The notes under the pieces: model-generated
What the model was told of the DNA's origin: nothing
Databases searched by the model: none
The model's input: the letters and a program-made list of their open reading frames with translations, nothing else
Program-made: the position numbers and the translations under genes
Shown here: in pieces, positions 25,503-34,173 of the stretch
How positions within the stretch are numbered: the stretch's first letter is position 1
Layout of the letters: each line of letters begins with the position of its first letter
Assembly: GCA_963746605.1 (NCBI GenBank)
Contig: CAVVCH010000002.1
Location: 1-64,000 of the forward strand
Direction of reading: 5' to 3'
Origin: CAVQSS01 sp963746605
Lineage (GTDB): Bacteria > Desulfobacterota > RBG-13-43-22
DNA: 64,000 nucleotides

Positions 25503-26153
25503 ATGAAATTTTTTATCGACAGCGCCAACCTGAAAGAGATTGAGGCCGCCGTGGAATTGGGCCTGGTGGATGGAGTCACGACCAATCCCAGCCTGCTTTC
25601 CAAGGAAGATGGGAAGCCGATTGAAATCTTTAAAAAAATATGTCAACGGGTCAACGGGCCGGTCAATGCCGAGGTCGTTTCGGAGGAGGCCCCGGGAATG
25701 GTTAAAGAAGGCCAATCCCTGGCCCGGATCCATAAAAACATCTGTGTGAAAATTCCCATGACCACCGAAGGTTTGAAGGCGGTGAAGAAACTTTCCGGTC
25801 AAGGGATTCCGACCAATGTGACCCTGATATTTTCACCGATCCAGGCCCTGCTGGCCGCCAAGGCCGGGGCGGCGTTCGTCAGCCCCTTCGTCGGGCGCCT
25901 GGACGATATCTCTCAGGATGGGATGGAACTGGTCGACCAGATCGTGACCATTTACAATAATTACGGCTTTGAAACGGAAGTCATCGTCGCTTCCGTTCGG
26001 AACCCGGTCCACGTCCTGACCGCGGCCCTGATGGGGGCCGATATCGCCACCATTCCCTATAAAGTCCTCATCCAATTAGCCGACCACCCCTTGACGACCA
26101 GCGGCCTGAAAAAATTTTTGGATGACTGGAATAAAATCCCGAAAAAGAAATAG
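25503..26153 (+). CDS. fsa: Transaldolase / fructose-6-phosphate aldolase family
   Basis: The protein has 216 residues, the length of the short transaldolase (FSA/TalC) subfamily. It has MKFFIDSANLKEIEAA, GVTTNPSLLSKE, the Schiff-base lysine in NICVKIPMT, and the C-terminal VIVASVRNPVHVLTAALMGAD with ATIPYKVL. Whether it transfers dihydroxyacetone (transaldolase) or performs aldol cleavage of fructose 6-phosphate cannot be settled by sequence reading. It is cytoplasmic and probably feeds pentose phosphates. It is followed after five bases by a lytic transglycosylase gene. Confidence 0.9.
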   Translation: MKFFIDSANLKEIEAAVELGLVDGVTTNPSLLSKEDGKPIEIFKKICQRVNGPVNAEVVSEEAPGMVKEGQSLARIHKNICVKIPMTTEGLKAVKKLSGQGIPTNVTLIFSPIQALLAAKAGAAFVSPFVGRLDDISQDGMELVDQIVTIYNNYGFETEVIVASVRNPVHVLTAALMGADIATIPYKVLIQLADHPLTTSGLKKFLDDWNKIPKKK

Positions 26154-26158
26154 TCCTT

Positions 26159-26815
26159 ATGCGCGATAGAGTCCGTTTCACGGCCGTTATTTTCACTCTG
26201 GTGGCGATCCTCGCTGTCTTTTTGCCTTCCCCCTCCCGGGGGGATATTTACCGGCATCAGGGTGAGGACGGCATCATCTATTTTACCAATGTGCCTAACG
26301 ATTCCCGATACCGGCTTTTTCTCAGGGAGGTTCAAAAGACGTCTCGTTTGACCCCGGGCAAGGTTTCCGCCAAAGGGCTGCCCCCCCTCATGCCTTCGTA
26401 TGCCCATTATTTGCCTGAGATCGGGCAGCACATCGCGGAGGCCGCCAAGTACTACGAGTTGGATCAAAAGTTGATCCAGGCTGTCATCCAGGTGGAATCC
26501 AATAACAATCCTCTAGCCGTATCCCCGAAAGGGGCCCAGGGTCTGATGCAGCTTATGCCCGGAACGGCGAAGGACCTCCAGGTGGGTGATCCTTTTAACC
26601 CCCGGGAGAATATTAACGGCGGCTCCCGCTATTTGCGTTACCTGCTGGACCTGTTCAATAATAACCTGGATTTGGCGTTGGCCGCTTACAATGCCGGACC
26701 GGAACGGGTAAACCAGCATCGGGGCATCCCCCCCTTCCTGGAAACCCGCAATTATGTTCAGAAGGTGATGCAAAAATATCAGTCCTTAAAAGGGGATGTT
26801 CCTTCTTCCTGGTAA
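26159..26815 (+). CDS. Lytic transglycosylase with DUF4124 N-terminus
   Basis: The protein has 218 residues and an N-terminal signal sequence (FTAVIFTLVAILAVFLPSPS). A DUF4124-like strip GDIYRHQGEDGIIYFTN follows, then an SLT domain. The catalytic glutamate is in IQVESNNNPLAVS, with QGLMQLMPGTAKDL, NINGGSRYLRYLLDLF and LALAAYNAGP completing the family motifs. It cleaves peptidoglycan in the periplasm. The start codon follows the transaldolase stop by five bases, and pgsA begins four bases downstream. Confidence 0.9.
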   Translation: MRDRVRFTAVIFTLVAILAVFLPSPSRGDIYRHQGEDGIIYFTNVPNDSRYRLFLREVQKTSRLTPGKVSAKGLPPLMPSYAHYLPEIGQHIAEAAKYYELDQKLIQAVIQVESNNNPLAVSPKGAQGLMQLMPGTAKDLQVGDPFNPRENINGGSRYLRYLLDLFNNNLDLALAAYNAGPERVNQHRGIPPFLETRNYVQKVMQKYQSLKGDVPSSW

Positions 26816-26818
26816 TAT

Positions 26819-27424
26819 GTGAACCTCGTGTCAGAGAACGGCTCCAGGCCTTCCCCAGTCCCCTCGGTAGTTAACCTTTCCAATTCCCTGACGGTCCTAC
26901 GGATCGTGGCCATCCCTTTTATCCTGATTCTGATGCAAGAGGATACGCCCCCGTCCGGTCTTTGGGCCACCGGGGTTTTCATCGCGGCCTTTATCACCGA
27001 TTGGCTGGACGGTTTTATCGCCCGGAAAAAAAATCAGGTAACCCGGTTCGGCAAGATGTTAGACCCCTTGGCCGATAAATTGCTGATCGGGAGCGCCCTC
27101 ATTATGTTAATCAGTCTGGATCGTGTGCCGAGCTGGATGGTCATCCTGATCATCAGCCGGGAAATTGCCGTGACCTGGCTCAGGGCCAGCCTGGCCGGAA
27201 AAGGGTTCATTCTGTCCGCCGACCGTTGGGGGAAAAACAAGACCTTCTTTCAAGCCCTGTCCCTTATCCCCCTGATCATTTATTATCCCTATTTTGGAGT
27301 GGACTTTCTCCTGGTGGGCACGGTCCTGCTCTGGATCGCCCTGGTGCTGACCGTCTGGTCCGGCCTGCTCTATTTTTTTCGCTATTACCCGATGCTGATG
27401 GAGGGGAGCGGGAAAAGCACCTGA
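26819..27424 (+). CDS. pgsA: CDP-diacylglycerol--glycerol-3-phosphate 3-phosphatidyltransferase
   Basis: Integral membrane enzyme of phosphatidylglycerol synthesis, about 201 residues from a GTG start. The CDP-alcohol phosphotransferase motif D-G-x2-A-R-x8-G-x3-D-x3-D is present as DWLDGFIARKKNQVTRFGK followed by MLDPLAD. N-terminal LSNSLTVLRIVAIPFILI and several later hydrophobic stretches are its membrane helices. The true start could be slightly downstream (GTG at 26828), since the first residues are not conserved. Confidence 0.9.
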   Translation: MNLVSENGSRPSPVPSVVNLSNSLTVLRIVAIPFILILMQEDTPPSGLWATGVFIAAFITDWLDGFIARKKNQVTRFGKMLDPLADKLLIGSALIMLISLDRVPSWMVILIISREIAVTWLRASLAGKGFILSADRWGKNKTFFQALSLIPLIIYYPYFGVDFLLVGTVLLWIALVLTVWSGLLYFFRYYPMLMEGSGKST

Positions 27425-27449
27425 AGTTTTGGTTTCTTGCGTTTTTCCT

Positions 27450-27478
27450 TTGACAAAAAAGTACGGTTCGCCTATAGT
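27450..27478 (+). promoter_or_regulatory. Strong sigma-70 promoter of the tRNA pair
   Basis: TTGACA (27450-27455) and TATAGT (27473-27478) are separated by exactly 17 bases. The predicted start falls close to 27485, just before the tRNA-Gly gene. Confidence 0.85.
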
Positions 27479-27488
27479 TAAGGGCTGA

Positions 27489-27563
<75 letters not shown>

Positions 27564-27604
27564 TTTTTAGGTCATTTCCAACCCGATCCCCCCGAGAGTT
27601 CCTG

Positions 27605-27680
27605 GGCGGCATAGCCAAGTGGCTAAGGCAGCGGTCTGCAAAACCGTTATTCACCGGTTCGAGTCCGGTTGCCGCCTCCA
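27605..27680 (+). tRNA. tRNA-Cys (GCA)
   Basis: The acceptor stem GGCGGCA pairs with TGCCGCC, and the anticodon loop CTGCAAA within GCGGTCTGCAAAACCGT gives GCA. The T arm is ACCGGTTCGAGTCCGGT. CCA is encoded at the end. It follows tRNA-Gly by 41 bases and shares its promoter. Confidence 0.97.
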
Positions 27681-27736
27681 AGCAGAAATTAAGAAGGGGT
27701 TGACCGTTACGGTCAACCCCTTCTTAATTTCTGCTT
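27680..27736 (+). terminator. 57-base perfect hairpin ending the tRNA unit
   Basis: A 27-base arm beginning AAGCAGAAATTAAGAAGGGG and its exact reverse complement flank a 3-base loop (TTA). It starts on the last base of the tRNA-Cys CCA. It very likely ends tRNA transcription, although it lacks the usual trailing run of T; its length and perfection are unusual. Confidence 0.75.
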
Positions 27737-27749
27737 ATAAAAAAGAATC

Positions 27750-27882
27750 CCCTGTAGGTCAAGTTGCGAGCAAAGCGAACTACCTGACAAAGCGTATGAA
27801 ACTTAATGCGCCTGACAAAACCATTGAGCTGAATCCGAGGCGTCAGGGAGCTCTCCTTCGTCGGGCACCCTGACCTACAGGG
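27750..27882. mobile_element. 133-base MITE-like element
   Basis: Perfect 12-base terminal inverted repeats CCCTGTAGGTCA (27750-27761) and TGACCTACAGGG (27871-27882) enclose a non-coding interior with further internal complementarity (CCTGACAAA..., GGCGTCAGGG). No transposase is encoded. The size and ends fit a non-autonomous miniature element or a palindromic dispersed repeat. Confidence 0.65.
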
Positions 27883-27944
27883 TGAAATAGAAGGAAGTTG
27901 GAACATCCATTGACTTGAAGGACCGTTTCCCGTAAAGTTTACCC

Positions 27945-28790
27945 ATGCGTCAATCGGCCCTGATCCTCTTGTTATCCTGCTCCTTGTTATTCCTGCCTTC
28001 AAGTGCGGAGGTCCAACCGCCGGGACCGGCCTGGAAGGAACTGGCCCCGGGACTGTCTTTTTACCGCTGGCCGGTGCAGTCGTCGGAATCCCGGGCGGTC
28101 CTGGACGTCATCACCATCTTGCGCCTCAAACCAGATCAGTGGGCCTTCAAAGTCTTCTATAGCCCAACGCCCAAAACCCTTCAGGAATGGCAGAGTGCGA
28201 CCCATGCCCCTATCGTCTGCAACGGGGGGTACTATCAGGAGAACCTTAAGCCGGCCGGACGCATCCTGGTCAACGGGGTCTCTATCGGCCCTCTGAAGAA
28301 CAGCTCCATGAAGGGTATGTTTTTGGCTGAACCGAAAAAGGGATTTGAGCAACTTCCAAAGGCCCGGCTGATGGACCTGAAAGAGGAAAACAGTGAAGAA
28401 ACTGTTTCGAAATACGAGCAGGGAATCCAGTCCTTCCCGATTCTGCTGGATCCCAGGGGGCAGGTGCGCGTTAATCCCAGCAACTTCCAAGCCAATCGAA
28501 CGGTGATTGCCCAGGACCGGCAGGGGAATATCCTGGTCCTGATTACCGAGAAACCTTTCTTTACGCTCTATGAATTGGGACAATACCTAAAAAAAATGCC
28601 CCTCTCCTTAAGCTTTGCCCTAAATCTGGACGGGGGAAACCGAACCCAGTTGACCGTTCAGGTTAAAGATTTCACGTACAAGCATACGGGTTTGGAGGGT
28701 ACTCCGGAAGCTTCTCTTCTTTTTTTTCCGGATGGAAGCATCAGATTGCCTTCGGTGATCGGGATCTTCCCCAGAGGGGGACCTTCTTGA
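27945..28790 (+). CDS. Secreted phosphodiester glycosidase-domain protein (NAGPA/DUF2233)
   Basis: The protein has 281 residues. The signal peptide is MRQSALILLLSCSLLFLPSSA. The NAGPA-like domain shows VCNGGYYQENLKPAGRIL, GMFLAEP, VNPSNFQANRTVIAQD and the conserved ending LNLDGGNRTQL. Family members remove N-acetylglucosamine from phosphodiesters or act on exopolysaccharides and teichoic-type polymers. It probably acts in the periplasm on an envelope glycan, but the substrate is not evident. Its stop overlaps the next gene's TTG start. Confidence 0.82.
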   Translation: MRQSALILLLSCSLLFLPSSAEVQPPGPAWKELAPGLSFYRWPVQSSESRAVLDVITILRLKPDQWAFKVFYSPTPKTLQEWQSATHAPIVCNGGYYQENLKPAGRILVNGVSIGPLKNSSMKGMFLAEPKKGFEQLPKARLMDLKEENSEETVSKYEQGIQSFPILLDPRGQVRVNPSNFQANRTVIAQDRQGNILVLITEKPFFTLYELGQYLKKMPLSLSFALNLDGGNRTQLTVQVKDFTYKHTGLEGTPEASLLFFPDGSIRLPSVIGIFPRGGPS

Positions 28791-29428
28791 GTCAGGTTTT
28801 TATCGTCGGTTTCGGGAAATTCGGCCAATTGGCCTTGCCGAAAATAACGCGGCGGTGGCCCGAAGCCCGGATCTGGATTCTGGATCCGGACCCGGAACAT
28901 CTAACGCAGTGTGGAAAATTTTCGGCCATCCGGGTGCTGGATAAGGGGGAGGATTTCCTTTGGAAGCATCAGGATTATTTGGCGTCTGAGGATTGGATCA
29001 TCCCGGCCGTACCGTTTCACCTGGCCGGGGATTGGGTCAAACGGGTGCTTTCCCGAAGCGCGGCGGTCAGGAAAATCAAACCCCCCAGGATTCTGGGAAA
29101 GGGTTTGCCTTTCACCCTGTATCTCCAGAAGGACTTCTATGTCAGCCTGGCTGATTTCATCTGCCCTGAAAATTGCCCTTCACCCCAGGGATTCTGTTTC
29201 AAAACCCGGGAGCCCAGGCCCCATCGGCTTAGGGAAATTCTGGCCGCTCAGCCTCTGTCCCAGGGGACTTTAGAGATCATCGAGAGCCATCAACTGGCGC
29301 CTGGTTTGGGCGGGTTTACTTTCGGGGAATTGAAGCGGATCGGAGAAATTATTTCCCGGGCCGATCCCCCGTTATTTCTGGCCACCGCCTGTCCCTGTCA
29401 TGGGGTAATCAGCGGATATGCCGAATGA
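28787..29428 (+). CDS. Conserved protein of unknown function with nucleotide-binding-like N-terminus and cysteine motifs
   Basis: The protein has 213 residues and starts with TTG overlapping the upstream stop (TTGA). The N-terminus SQVFIVGFGKFGQLALPKI has a GxGxxG-like Rossmann motif and an acidic strand end (IWILDPDPEHL). The C-terminal half contains CPENCPSPQGFC and ATACPCHG, enough cysteines to bind zinc or an Fe-S cluster. I do not recognise the family. A TrkA-N or saccharopine-dehydrogenase-like NAD fold is possible. Its tight coupling to the glycosidase gene suggests a shared role. Confidence 0.65.
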   Translation: MSQVFIVGFGKFGQLALPKITRRWPEARIWILDPDPEHLTQCGKFSAIRVLDKGEDFLWKHQDYLASEDWIIPAVPFHLAGDWVKRVLSRSAAVRKIKPPRILGKGLPFTLYLQKDFYVSLADFICPENCPSPQGFCFKTREPRPHRLREILAAQPLSQGTLEIIESHQLAPGLGGFTFGELKRIGEIISRADPPLFLATACPCHGVISGYAE

Positions 29429-29443
29429 CTTAATCGGTTTCCC

Positions 29444-29472
29444 TTGACTTTTTATCGACCACCTGTTATTCA
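29444..29472 (+). promoter_or_regulatory. Probable promoter before the lipoprotein-coaBC unit
   Basis: TTGACT (29444-29449) and TATTCA (29467-29472) lie 17 bases apart. It is 70 bases upstream of the ATG at 29543 in an AT-rich stretch, which fits a real promoter. Confidence 0.45.
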
Positions 29473-29542
29473 TCTATCTAAATTTAATTGAAATTTTAAA
29501 GCGAACGGTCAAAAAATTTATAAACAGGAAAGGGGTCTTACG

Positions 29543-30019
29543 ATGAGAATTTTTTCAGGCAAGGGGTTATTGGGGTTGGTTGTTTTGGGGTCGACACTTA
29601 TCGCCTCCGTCGCGGGATGCGGCAGTGTCCTACAGGAAGAGAAGAAAGAGGTGCCGACCGCCACTACGCCGCAGGCATCCAAAAAGGCCGATCTTCCCAA
29701 TGCCCGTTACTACGATTTTGATGATATCCCGATTCCCAATGAATTATCCCCAAACGTCGACAAATCGAAGATCTTTCAGACCACCAACATGACCGCCGGG
29801 GTGCTGGTATTTGAAGGGAATGTCGTAGTGGATTCCCTGATTGCATTTTTTAAGAACAGCATGGCCCGGGACAATTGGCAGATGAAAGGCTTTTTTAGAT
29901 TGCCCCCCAAAGCGGCGCTCCTGTTTGAAAAGAAAAACAAACGCAGTATTATCATGATCGAAGACAGTACCTTCAGTACCCGGGTGGATGTCTGGACCAT
30001 TCCGGTGACTAACGAATAG
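29543..30019 (+). CDS. Lipoprotein of unknown function
   Basis: The protein has 158 residues. The signal LLGLVVLGSTLIASVAGC has a lipobox (SVAGC) with the cysteine at about residue 26. The mature part starts with a charged linker and continues ARYYDFDDIPIPNELS, a recognisable strip of a Desulfobacterota lipoprotein family of unknown role as I recall, then a compact domain with MTAGVLVFEGNV and DNWQMKGFFRLPP. It is probably attached to a membrane facing the periplasm. It precedes coaBC by 51 bases. Confidence 0.75.
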   Translation: MRIFSGKGLLGLVVLGSTLIASVAGCGSVLQEEKKEVPTATTPQASKKADLPNARYYDFDDIPIPNELSPNVDKSKIFQTTNMTAGVLVFEGNVVVDSLIAFFKNSMARDNWQMKGFFRLPPKAALLFEKKNKRSIIMIEDSTFSTRVDVWTIPVTNE

Positions 30020-30070
30020 GAGCTGATACATTCGAAATTTAAAAGTATTCTTGGTCAGGTACTGGGCGAG

Positions 30071-31276
30071 ATGCATCTTTTTAAAGGGCTAAAAATAGTT
30101 CTCGGGGTTACCGGGGGGATTGCCGCCTACAAGGCCGTGGAATTGGTCCGCCGTCTTAAGGATTTGGAAAGCCGGGTGGCGGTGATTATGACCCGCAATG
30201 CCCAGCGGTTTATTGCCCCGTTAACCTTCCAGGCCTTGACTCCCGAAGGGGTTTACACGGAACTTTTTGATGCCTATCGACCGGGGGCCATGGACCATAT
30301 CCAACTGGCTCAATGGGCGGATCTGGTGGTCCTGGCCCCGGCCACGGCCAATAGTATCGGCAAGGCGGCCAACGGCCTGGCGGATGATCTCCTGTCCACT
30401 TTTCTTTTGGCCTGTCCGGCCCCCAAGCTGGTCTGTCCGGCCATGAACGCCCGGATGTACGAAAACAGGGCGGTCCAGGACAATATGTCGCTTTTGAAAG
30501 AACGGGGGGTGGTGATTCAGGAACCGGCCTCCGGCCTTTTGGCCTGCGGGGATACGGGGAAAGGCCGTTTGGCCGATCTGGAGGATATCCTGGAGGCTAT
30601 TCAAGATCTGCGGTCACCCAAGGATTTAGAAGGAGAGCAGGTCTTGATTACCACCGGTTGTACCCGTGAGGCCCTGGATCCGGTCAGGTTCCTGTCCAAT
30701 TATTCCACCGGGAAAATGGGTTTCGCCCTGGCCAGAGTGGCCAAGCGGAGAGGCGCCCAAGTCACCCTGGTCAGCGGTCCCACCCATCTCCCGCCTCCGA
30801 AAGGCATTACCCACCTGCCGGTGGTCACCGCCCGGGAGATGGAAAAAGCGGTACTCGAGGCCTTTCCCCGGTCGACGACGGTCATCAAGGCGGCTGCCGT
30901 TTCCGATTACCGGCCGGAACAACAAGCCGTCCAGAAAATGAAAAAGACCTCCCAAAAGATGACCCTTTCCCTGGTTCCGAATCCGGACATCCTTAAACAA
31001 TTGGGTCGACTGAAGCAGGGGCAGTTTTTAGTGGGATTTGCCGCGGAGACCGATCACTTGCTGCAGCATGCCGAGAAAAAACTCAAAGAAAAAAATCTGG
31101 ACCTGATGGTGGCCAATCCGATCGGGGTGCCAGGCGCGGGATTTGGAAGCGAGACCAATCAGGTCCATTTCCTCTACCCCGACGGGCGAAAGGAACCACT
31201 GCCCCTGATGTCCAAGGAAGAAGTGGCCTATCAAATCTTCGACCGGGTCCTCCGGCTGAAACGAGAGGGACGGTGA
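30071..31276 (+). CDS. coaBC: Bifunctional phosphopantothenoylcysteine decarboxylase / phosphopantothenate-cysteine ligase
   Basis: Two steps of coenzyme A synthesis in one 401-residue protein. The CoaC flavoprotein half (about residues 1-190) has VTGGIAAYKAVELVR, the catalytic histidine in GAMDHIQLAQWAD, PAMNARMYEN and the substrate clamp SGLLACGDTGKGR. The CoaB half follows with VLITTGCTREALDPVRFLSN, YSTGKMGFALA and KAAAVSDYRP. Its stop overlaps the UDG start by four bases. Confidence 0.95.
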   Translation: MHLFKGLKIVLGVTGGIAAYKAVELVRRLKDLESRVAVIMTRNAQRFIAPLTFQALTPEGVYTELFDAYRPGAMDHIQLAQWADLVVLAPATANSIGKAANGLADDLLSTFLLACPAPKLVCPAMNARMYENRAVQDNMSLLKERGVVIQEPASGLLACGDTGKGRLADLEDILEAIQDLRSPKDLEGEQVLITTGCTREALDPVRFLSNYSTGKMGFALARVAKRRGAQVTLVSGPTHLPPPKGITHLPVVTAREMEKAVLEAFPRSTTVIKAAAVSDYRPEQQAVQKMKKTSQKMTLSLVPNPDILKQLGRLKQGQFLVGFAAETDHLLQHAEKKLKEKNLDLMVANPIGVPGAGFGSETNQVHFLYPDGRKEPLPLMSKEEVAYQIFDRVLRLKREGR

Positions 31277-32031
31277 TCCCTGACGTTAGTAGAATCAACC
31301 CGGGGCAGGGTTCCCGTCGGAAAGGGTTAATGCCTTACCAGACCAGCAAAATCATTTCCGAACTGATCGTCTGTCTGGAGAATGAAAAGGCGAGGGGCCG
31401 AAGTTTTATTGGATTGGGTCCGGGCGGTCGGGAGGTCTTGAGCGCCTGGCAGGGGGAGCCGGTTTGTTTCGATACGTTGGAACGACTGACGGACAGCGTT
31501 CGGCGCTGCCGCCGCTGCCGACTTTTTCGGGATCGTACCCGGACTGTACCCGGTGAAGGCCCTCCTCACGCCAGGATCATGATCGTCGGGGAGGGGCCGG
31601 GGGAGGAAGAGGATCGGGAAGGCCGGCCCTTTGTGGGCCCGGCCGGGCAGCTTTTGACTAAAATGCTCCAGGCCATTCAATTGGACCGCCGGGACGTTTT
31701 TATTACCAATCGGGTTAAATGCCGGCCGCCCGGGAACAGAAAACCGGAGCCGGAGGAGCTGAACACCTGTTTTCCCTTTTTGAAGGAGCAAATTCGACTG
31801 ATCAAACCTTTGCTACTGGTGGCCCTGGGAAGCTTCGCTGCCCAGGGGCTGACCGGCCTGGATCGGGGCATATCCACCCTCAGGGGAAAATCTCATTTTT
31901 TTCAGGATATTTTATGTATTCCCACCTATCATCCGGCCTTCCTGCTGCGCCGTCCGGAATTCAAACGTCAGGCTTGGGAAGACCTGCAGAAAATTCGCCG
32001 GGAGTATGATCGATTGATCGGTTCTCTTTGA
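31273..32031 (+). CDS. Uracil-DNA glycosylase, family 4 (Fe-S)
   Basis: Removes uracil from DNA. From a GTG start overlapping coaBC the protein has 252 residues; an ATG at 31330 is an alternative. The Fe-S ligand cysteines are in RRCRRCRLF and VKCRPPGNRKP, motif 1 is GEGPGEEEDREGRPFVGPAG, and motif 2 is PTYHPAFLLRRP. The first 70 residues are a family 4/5 N-terminal extension of unknown role. The stop overlaps the start of the NfeD-type gene. Confidence 0.92.
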   Translation: MIPDVSRINPGQGSRRKGLMPYQTSKIISELIVCLENEKARGRSFIGLGPGGREVLSAWQGEPVCFDTLERLTDSVRRCRRCRLFRDRTRTVPGEGPPHARIMIVGEGPGEEEDREGRPFVGPAGQLLTKMLQAIQLDRRDVFITNRVKCRPPGNRKPEPEELNTCFPFLKEQIRLIKPLLLVALGSFAAQGLTGLDRGISTLRGKSHFFQDILCIPTYHPAFLLRRPEFKRQAWEDLQKIRREYDRLIGSL

Positions 32032-33362
32032 AAAAGATGAAAAAGATTTTTTCCAGGACCACGCTAATCCTGGTTTTTTTGCTGGGGCTCCTGGCAGGGG
32101 GCCCGGCCTTGGACCGGGCTTTCTTCGCGGAACAGCCTCCGGGAAAATCCATCCCGGTGGTGACCGTGGCCGGTTCCATCAATCCGGGGGTGGCCGAGTT
32201 CGTCCTGCGGCAGATCGCCCAGGCGGAGAAGGATAACGCGCCCGCCCTGGTCATTCAACTGGACACGCCGGGAGGTCTGGATACCTCCATGCGGACCATC
32301 GTCCAGGGTCTGCTGAACACTCCCATCCCGGTGATCGTTTTCGTGGCCCCCAGCGGCGCCAGGGCCGCTTCGGCCGGGGTGCTGATCGTCCTGGCCGCGG
32401 ATGTGGCCGCCATGGCTCCGGGGACCAATATCGGTGCGGCTTCTCCGGTGAATATCGGGGGAAAAGATATTGAAAAGACCATGGCCCGCAAGGTGGAAAA
32501 CGACATGGTGGCCTATGCGCGCAGTATCGCCGCCCAAAGACAACGAAACGCCGATTGGGCGGCCAGCGCTGTTTCAAAAAGCGAGTCCCTGCCGGCCGAA
32601 AAGGCCTTGGAACTCAAGGTGATCGACCTGCTGGCCAAGGACCTCCCGGACCTGCTCCAAAAAATTGACGGCCTGCGGGTCACTACCGGCAAGCAACCCA
32701 AGCTCATCAAAACCAGTGGAATCCCGGTGAGCCATGTCCAGGAAGGCTTTCGGGACCGGGTGCTGAAGACCATCGGCGATCCCAATATCGCCTATCTGTT
32801 GATGATGCTCGGCACCATGGGGATCTTTTTTGAATTGATTCATCCGGGGGGCATCTTTCCCGGGGTGATTGGAGCGATCTCCCTCATCCTGGCCTTCTTT
32901 GCCCTGCAGACCCTGCCGGTGAATTATGCCGGAATCCTGCTGATCCTTCTGGCCATCATCTTTTTTATTGCCGAGATTAAAGTGATCAGCCATGGTTTGC
33001 TGTCCATTGGCGGGGTCATTTCCCTGACCCTGGGGTCCCTGCTGCTGTTCAGAACGCCCGATTCCGACCTGGGTGTCGCCCTGGGAGTCCTGATCCCGGT
33101 GGTCTTGATTGTTTCCGCTTTCTTCCTGGCCGTGGCTTCGGTGGCCATCAGGGCCTACCGGCGGAAGCCCCAAACCGGGAACCAGGGGATCTTGGGAGAA
33201 ATCGGCCGGGTACGGCAGCCCATTCGTCCGGGTGCCCCGGGAAAGGTTTTTGTCCACGGTGAGATCTGGAACGCCCGATCCGAGGAATCCCTGGACCCGG
33301 GCGATGTGATCGAGGTGGTCGGGATCGATCATTTGCTTCTCAACGTCAGAAAAAGAAGATAA
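32028..33362 (+). CDS. NfeD-family membrane protease
   Basis: The protein has about 444 residues from TTG (or 441 from the ATG at 32037). A signal-like helix is followed by a ClpP-like periplasmic protease domain: VIQLDTPGGLDTSMR, the catalytic serine in RAASAGVLIVLAAD, and TNIGAASPV. Four to five membrane helices follow (about 260-380), and a C-terminal OB-fold NfeD domain ends the protein (GEIGRVRQPIRP, GDVIEVVGID). It is coupled with the slipin gene downstream, the usual NfeD-stomatin pair, and probably cleaves the slipin C-terminal region or other membrane proteins. Confidence 0.92.
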   Translation: MKKMKKIFSRTTLILVFLLGLLAGGPALDRAFFAEQPPGKSIPVVTVAGSINPGVAEFVLRQIAQAEKDNAPALVIQLDTPGGLDTSMRTIVQGLLNTPIPVIVFVAPSGARAASAGVLIVLAADVAAMAPGTNIGAASPVNIGGKDIEKTMARKVENDMVAYARSIAAQRQRNADWAASAVSKSESLPAEKALELKVIDLLAKDLPDLLQKIDGLRVTTGKQPKLIKTSGIPVSHVQEGFRDRVLKTIGDPNIAYLLMMLGTMGIFFELIHPGGIFPGVIGAISLILAFFALQTLPVNYAGILLILLAIIFFIAEIKVISHGLLSIGGVISLTLGSLLLFRTPDSDLGVALGVLIPVVLIVSAFFLAVASVAIRAYRRKPQTGNQGILGEIGRVRQPIRPGAPGKVFVHGEIWNARSEESLDPGDVIEVVGIDHLLLNVRKRR

Positions 33363-33408
33363 CCATCAGTTTTTTTTCAGCGCTCAAACTTTTCAGGAGG
33401 GGGAAATC

Positions 33409-34173
33409 ATGTTTACGTTAGCGGCCGTCATCGTTTTGTTGATTTTTTTTCTGAGCAGCGCTATCCGGATTCTGAACGAATACGAACGAGGGGTCATCTT
33501 CCGCTTGGGAAGGGTCATCGCCGCCAAAGGACCGGGGCTGATTATCCTGATCCCCATCGTTGATAAAATGATCAAGGTGGATTTGCGGACAGTGACCATG
33601 GATGTGCCGTCCCAGGATGTTATCACCCGGGACAATGTGTCGGTCAAGGTGAATGCCGTGGTCTATTTTCGGGTCATGGATGCGGTCAAAGCCACGGTCG
33701 AGGTTCAACAATACCTGTATGCCACCTCGCAATTGGCCCAGACGACCCTGCGCAGCGTCTGCGGCCAGGCGGAGCTGGATAAGATTTTATCGGAACGGGA
33801 AAAAGTCAATAGCGAGATCCAGGAGATCCTGGACGCGCATACCGAGCCCTGGGGGATCAAGGTGTCGGTGGTGGAAGTGAAACAGATCGACCTGCCTCAG
33901 GAGATGCAGCGGGCCATGGCCAAACAGGCCGAGGCCGAACGGGAACGGCGGGCCAAGGTGATCAACGCCGAGGGAGAATACCAGGCTGCCACCCGGCTGG
34001 CCGAAGCGGCCGCTATCATTGCGGACCATCCGATTGCCCTGCAGTTGCGTTACCTGCAGACGCTGCGGGAAGTGGCCTCGGAAAACAATTCCACCACCCT
34101 GTTCCCGATCCCGATCGACCTGTTTAAACCTTTCATCAAGTTGACGGAGATGCTGGAAGCAAAGAAAGGGTAG
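33409..34173 (+). CDS. Slipin (stomatin/SPFH family)
   Basis: The protein has 254 residues. An N-terminal hairpin-like membrane segment (FTLAAVIVLLIFFLSSAI) is followed by the SPFH domain: NEYERGVIFRLGRV, KGPGLIILIPIVDKM, VDLRTVTMDVPSQDVITRDN and VNAVVYFRV. The coiled-coil region is REKVNSEIQEIL through AKQAEAERERRAKVINAEGE. It oligomerises at membrane microdomains. A strong AGGAGG ribosome site precedes the ATG. It forms an operon with the NfeD protease. Confidence 0.94.
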   Translation: MFTLAAVIVLLIFFLSSAIRILNEYERGVIFRLGRVIAAKGPGLIILIPIVDKMIKVDLRTVTMDVPSQDVITRDNVSVKVNAVVYFRVMDAVKATVEVQQYLYATSQLAQTTLRSVCGQAELDKILSEREKVNSEIQEILDAHTEPWGIKVSVVEVKQIDLPQEMQRAMAKQAEAERERRAKVINAEGEYQAATRLAEAAAIIADHPIALQLRYLQTLREVASENNSTTLFPIPIDLFKPFIKLTEMLEAKKG

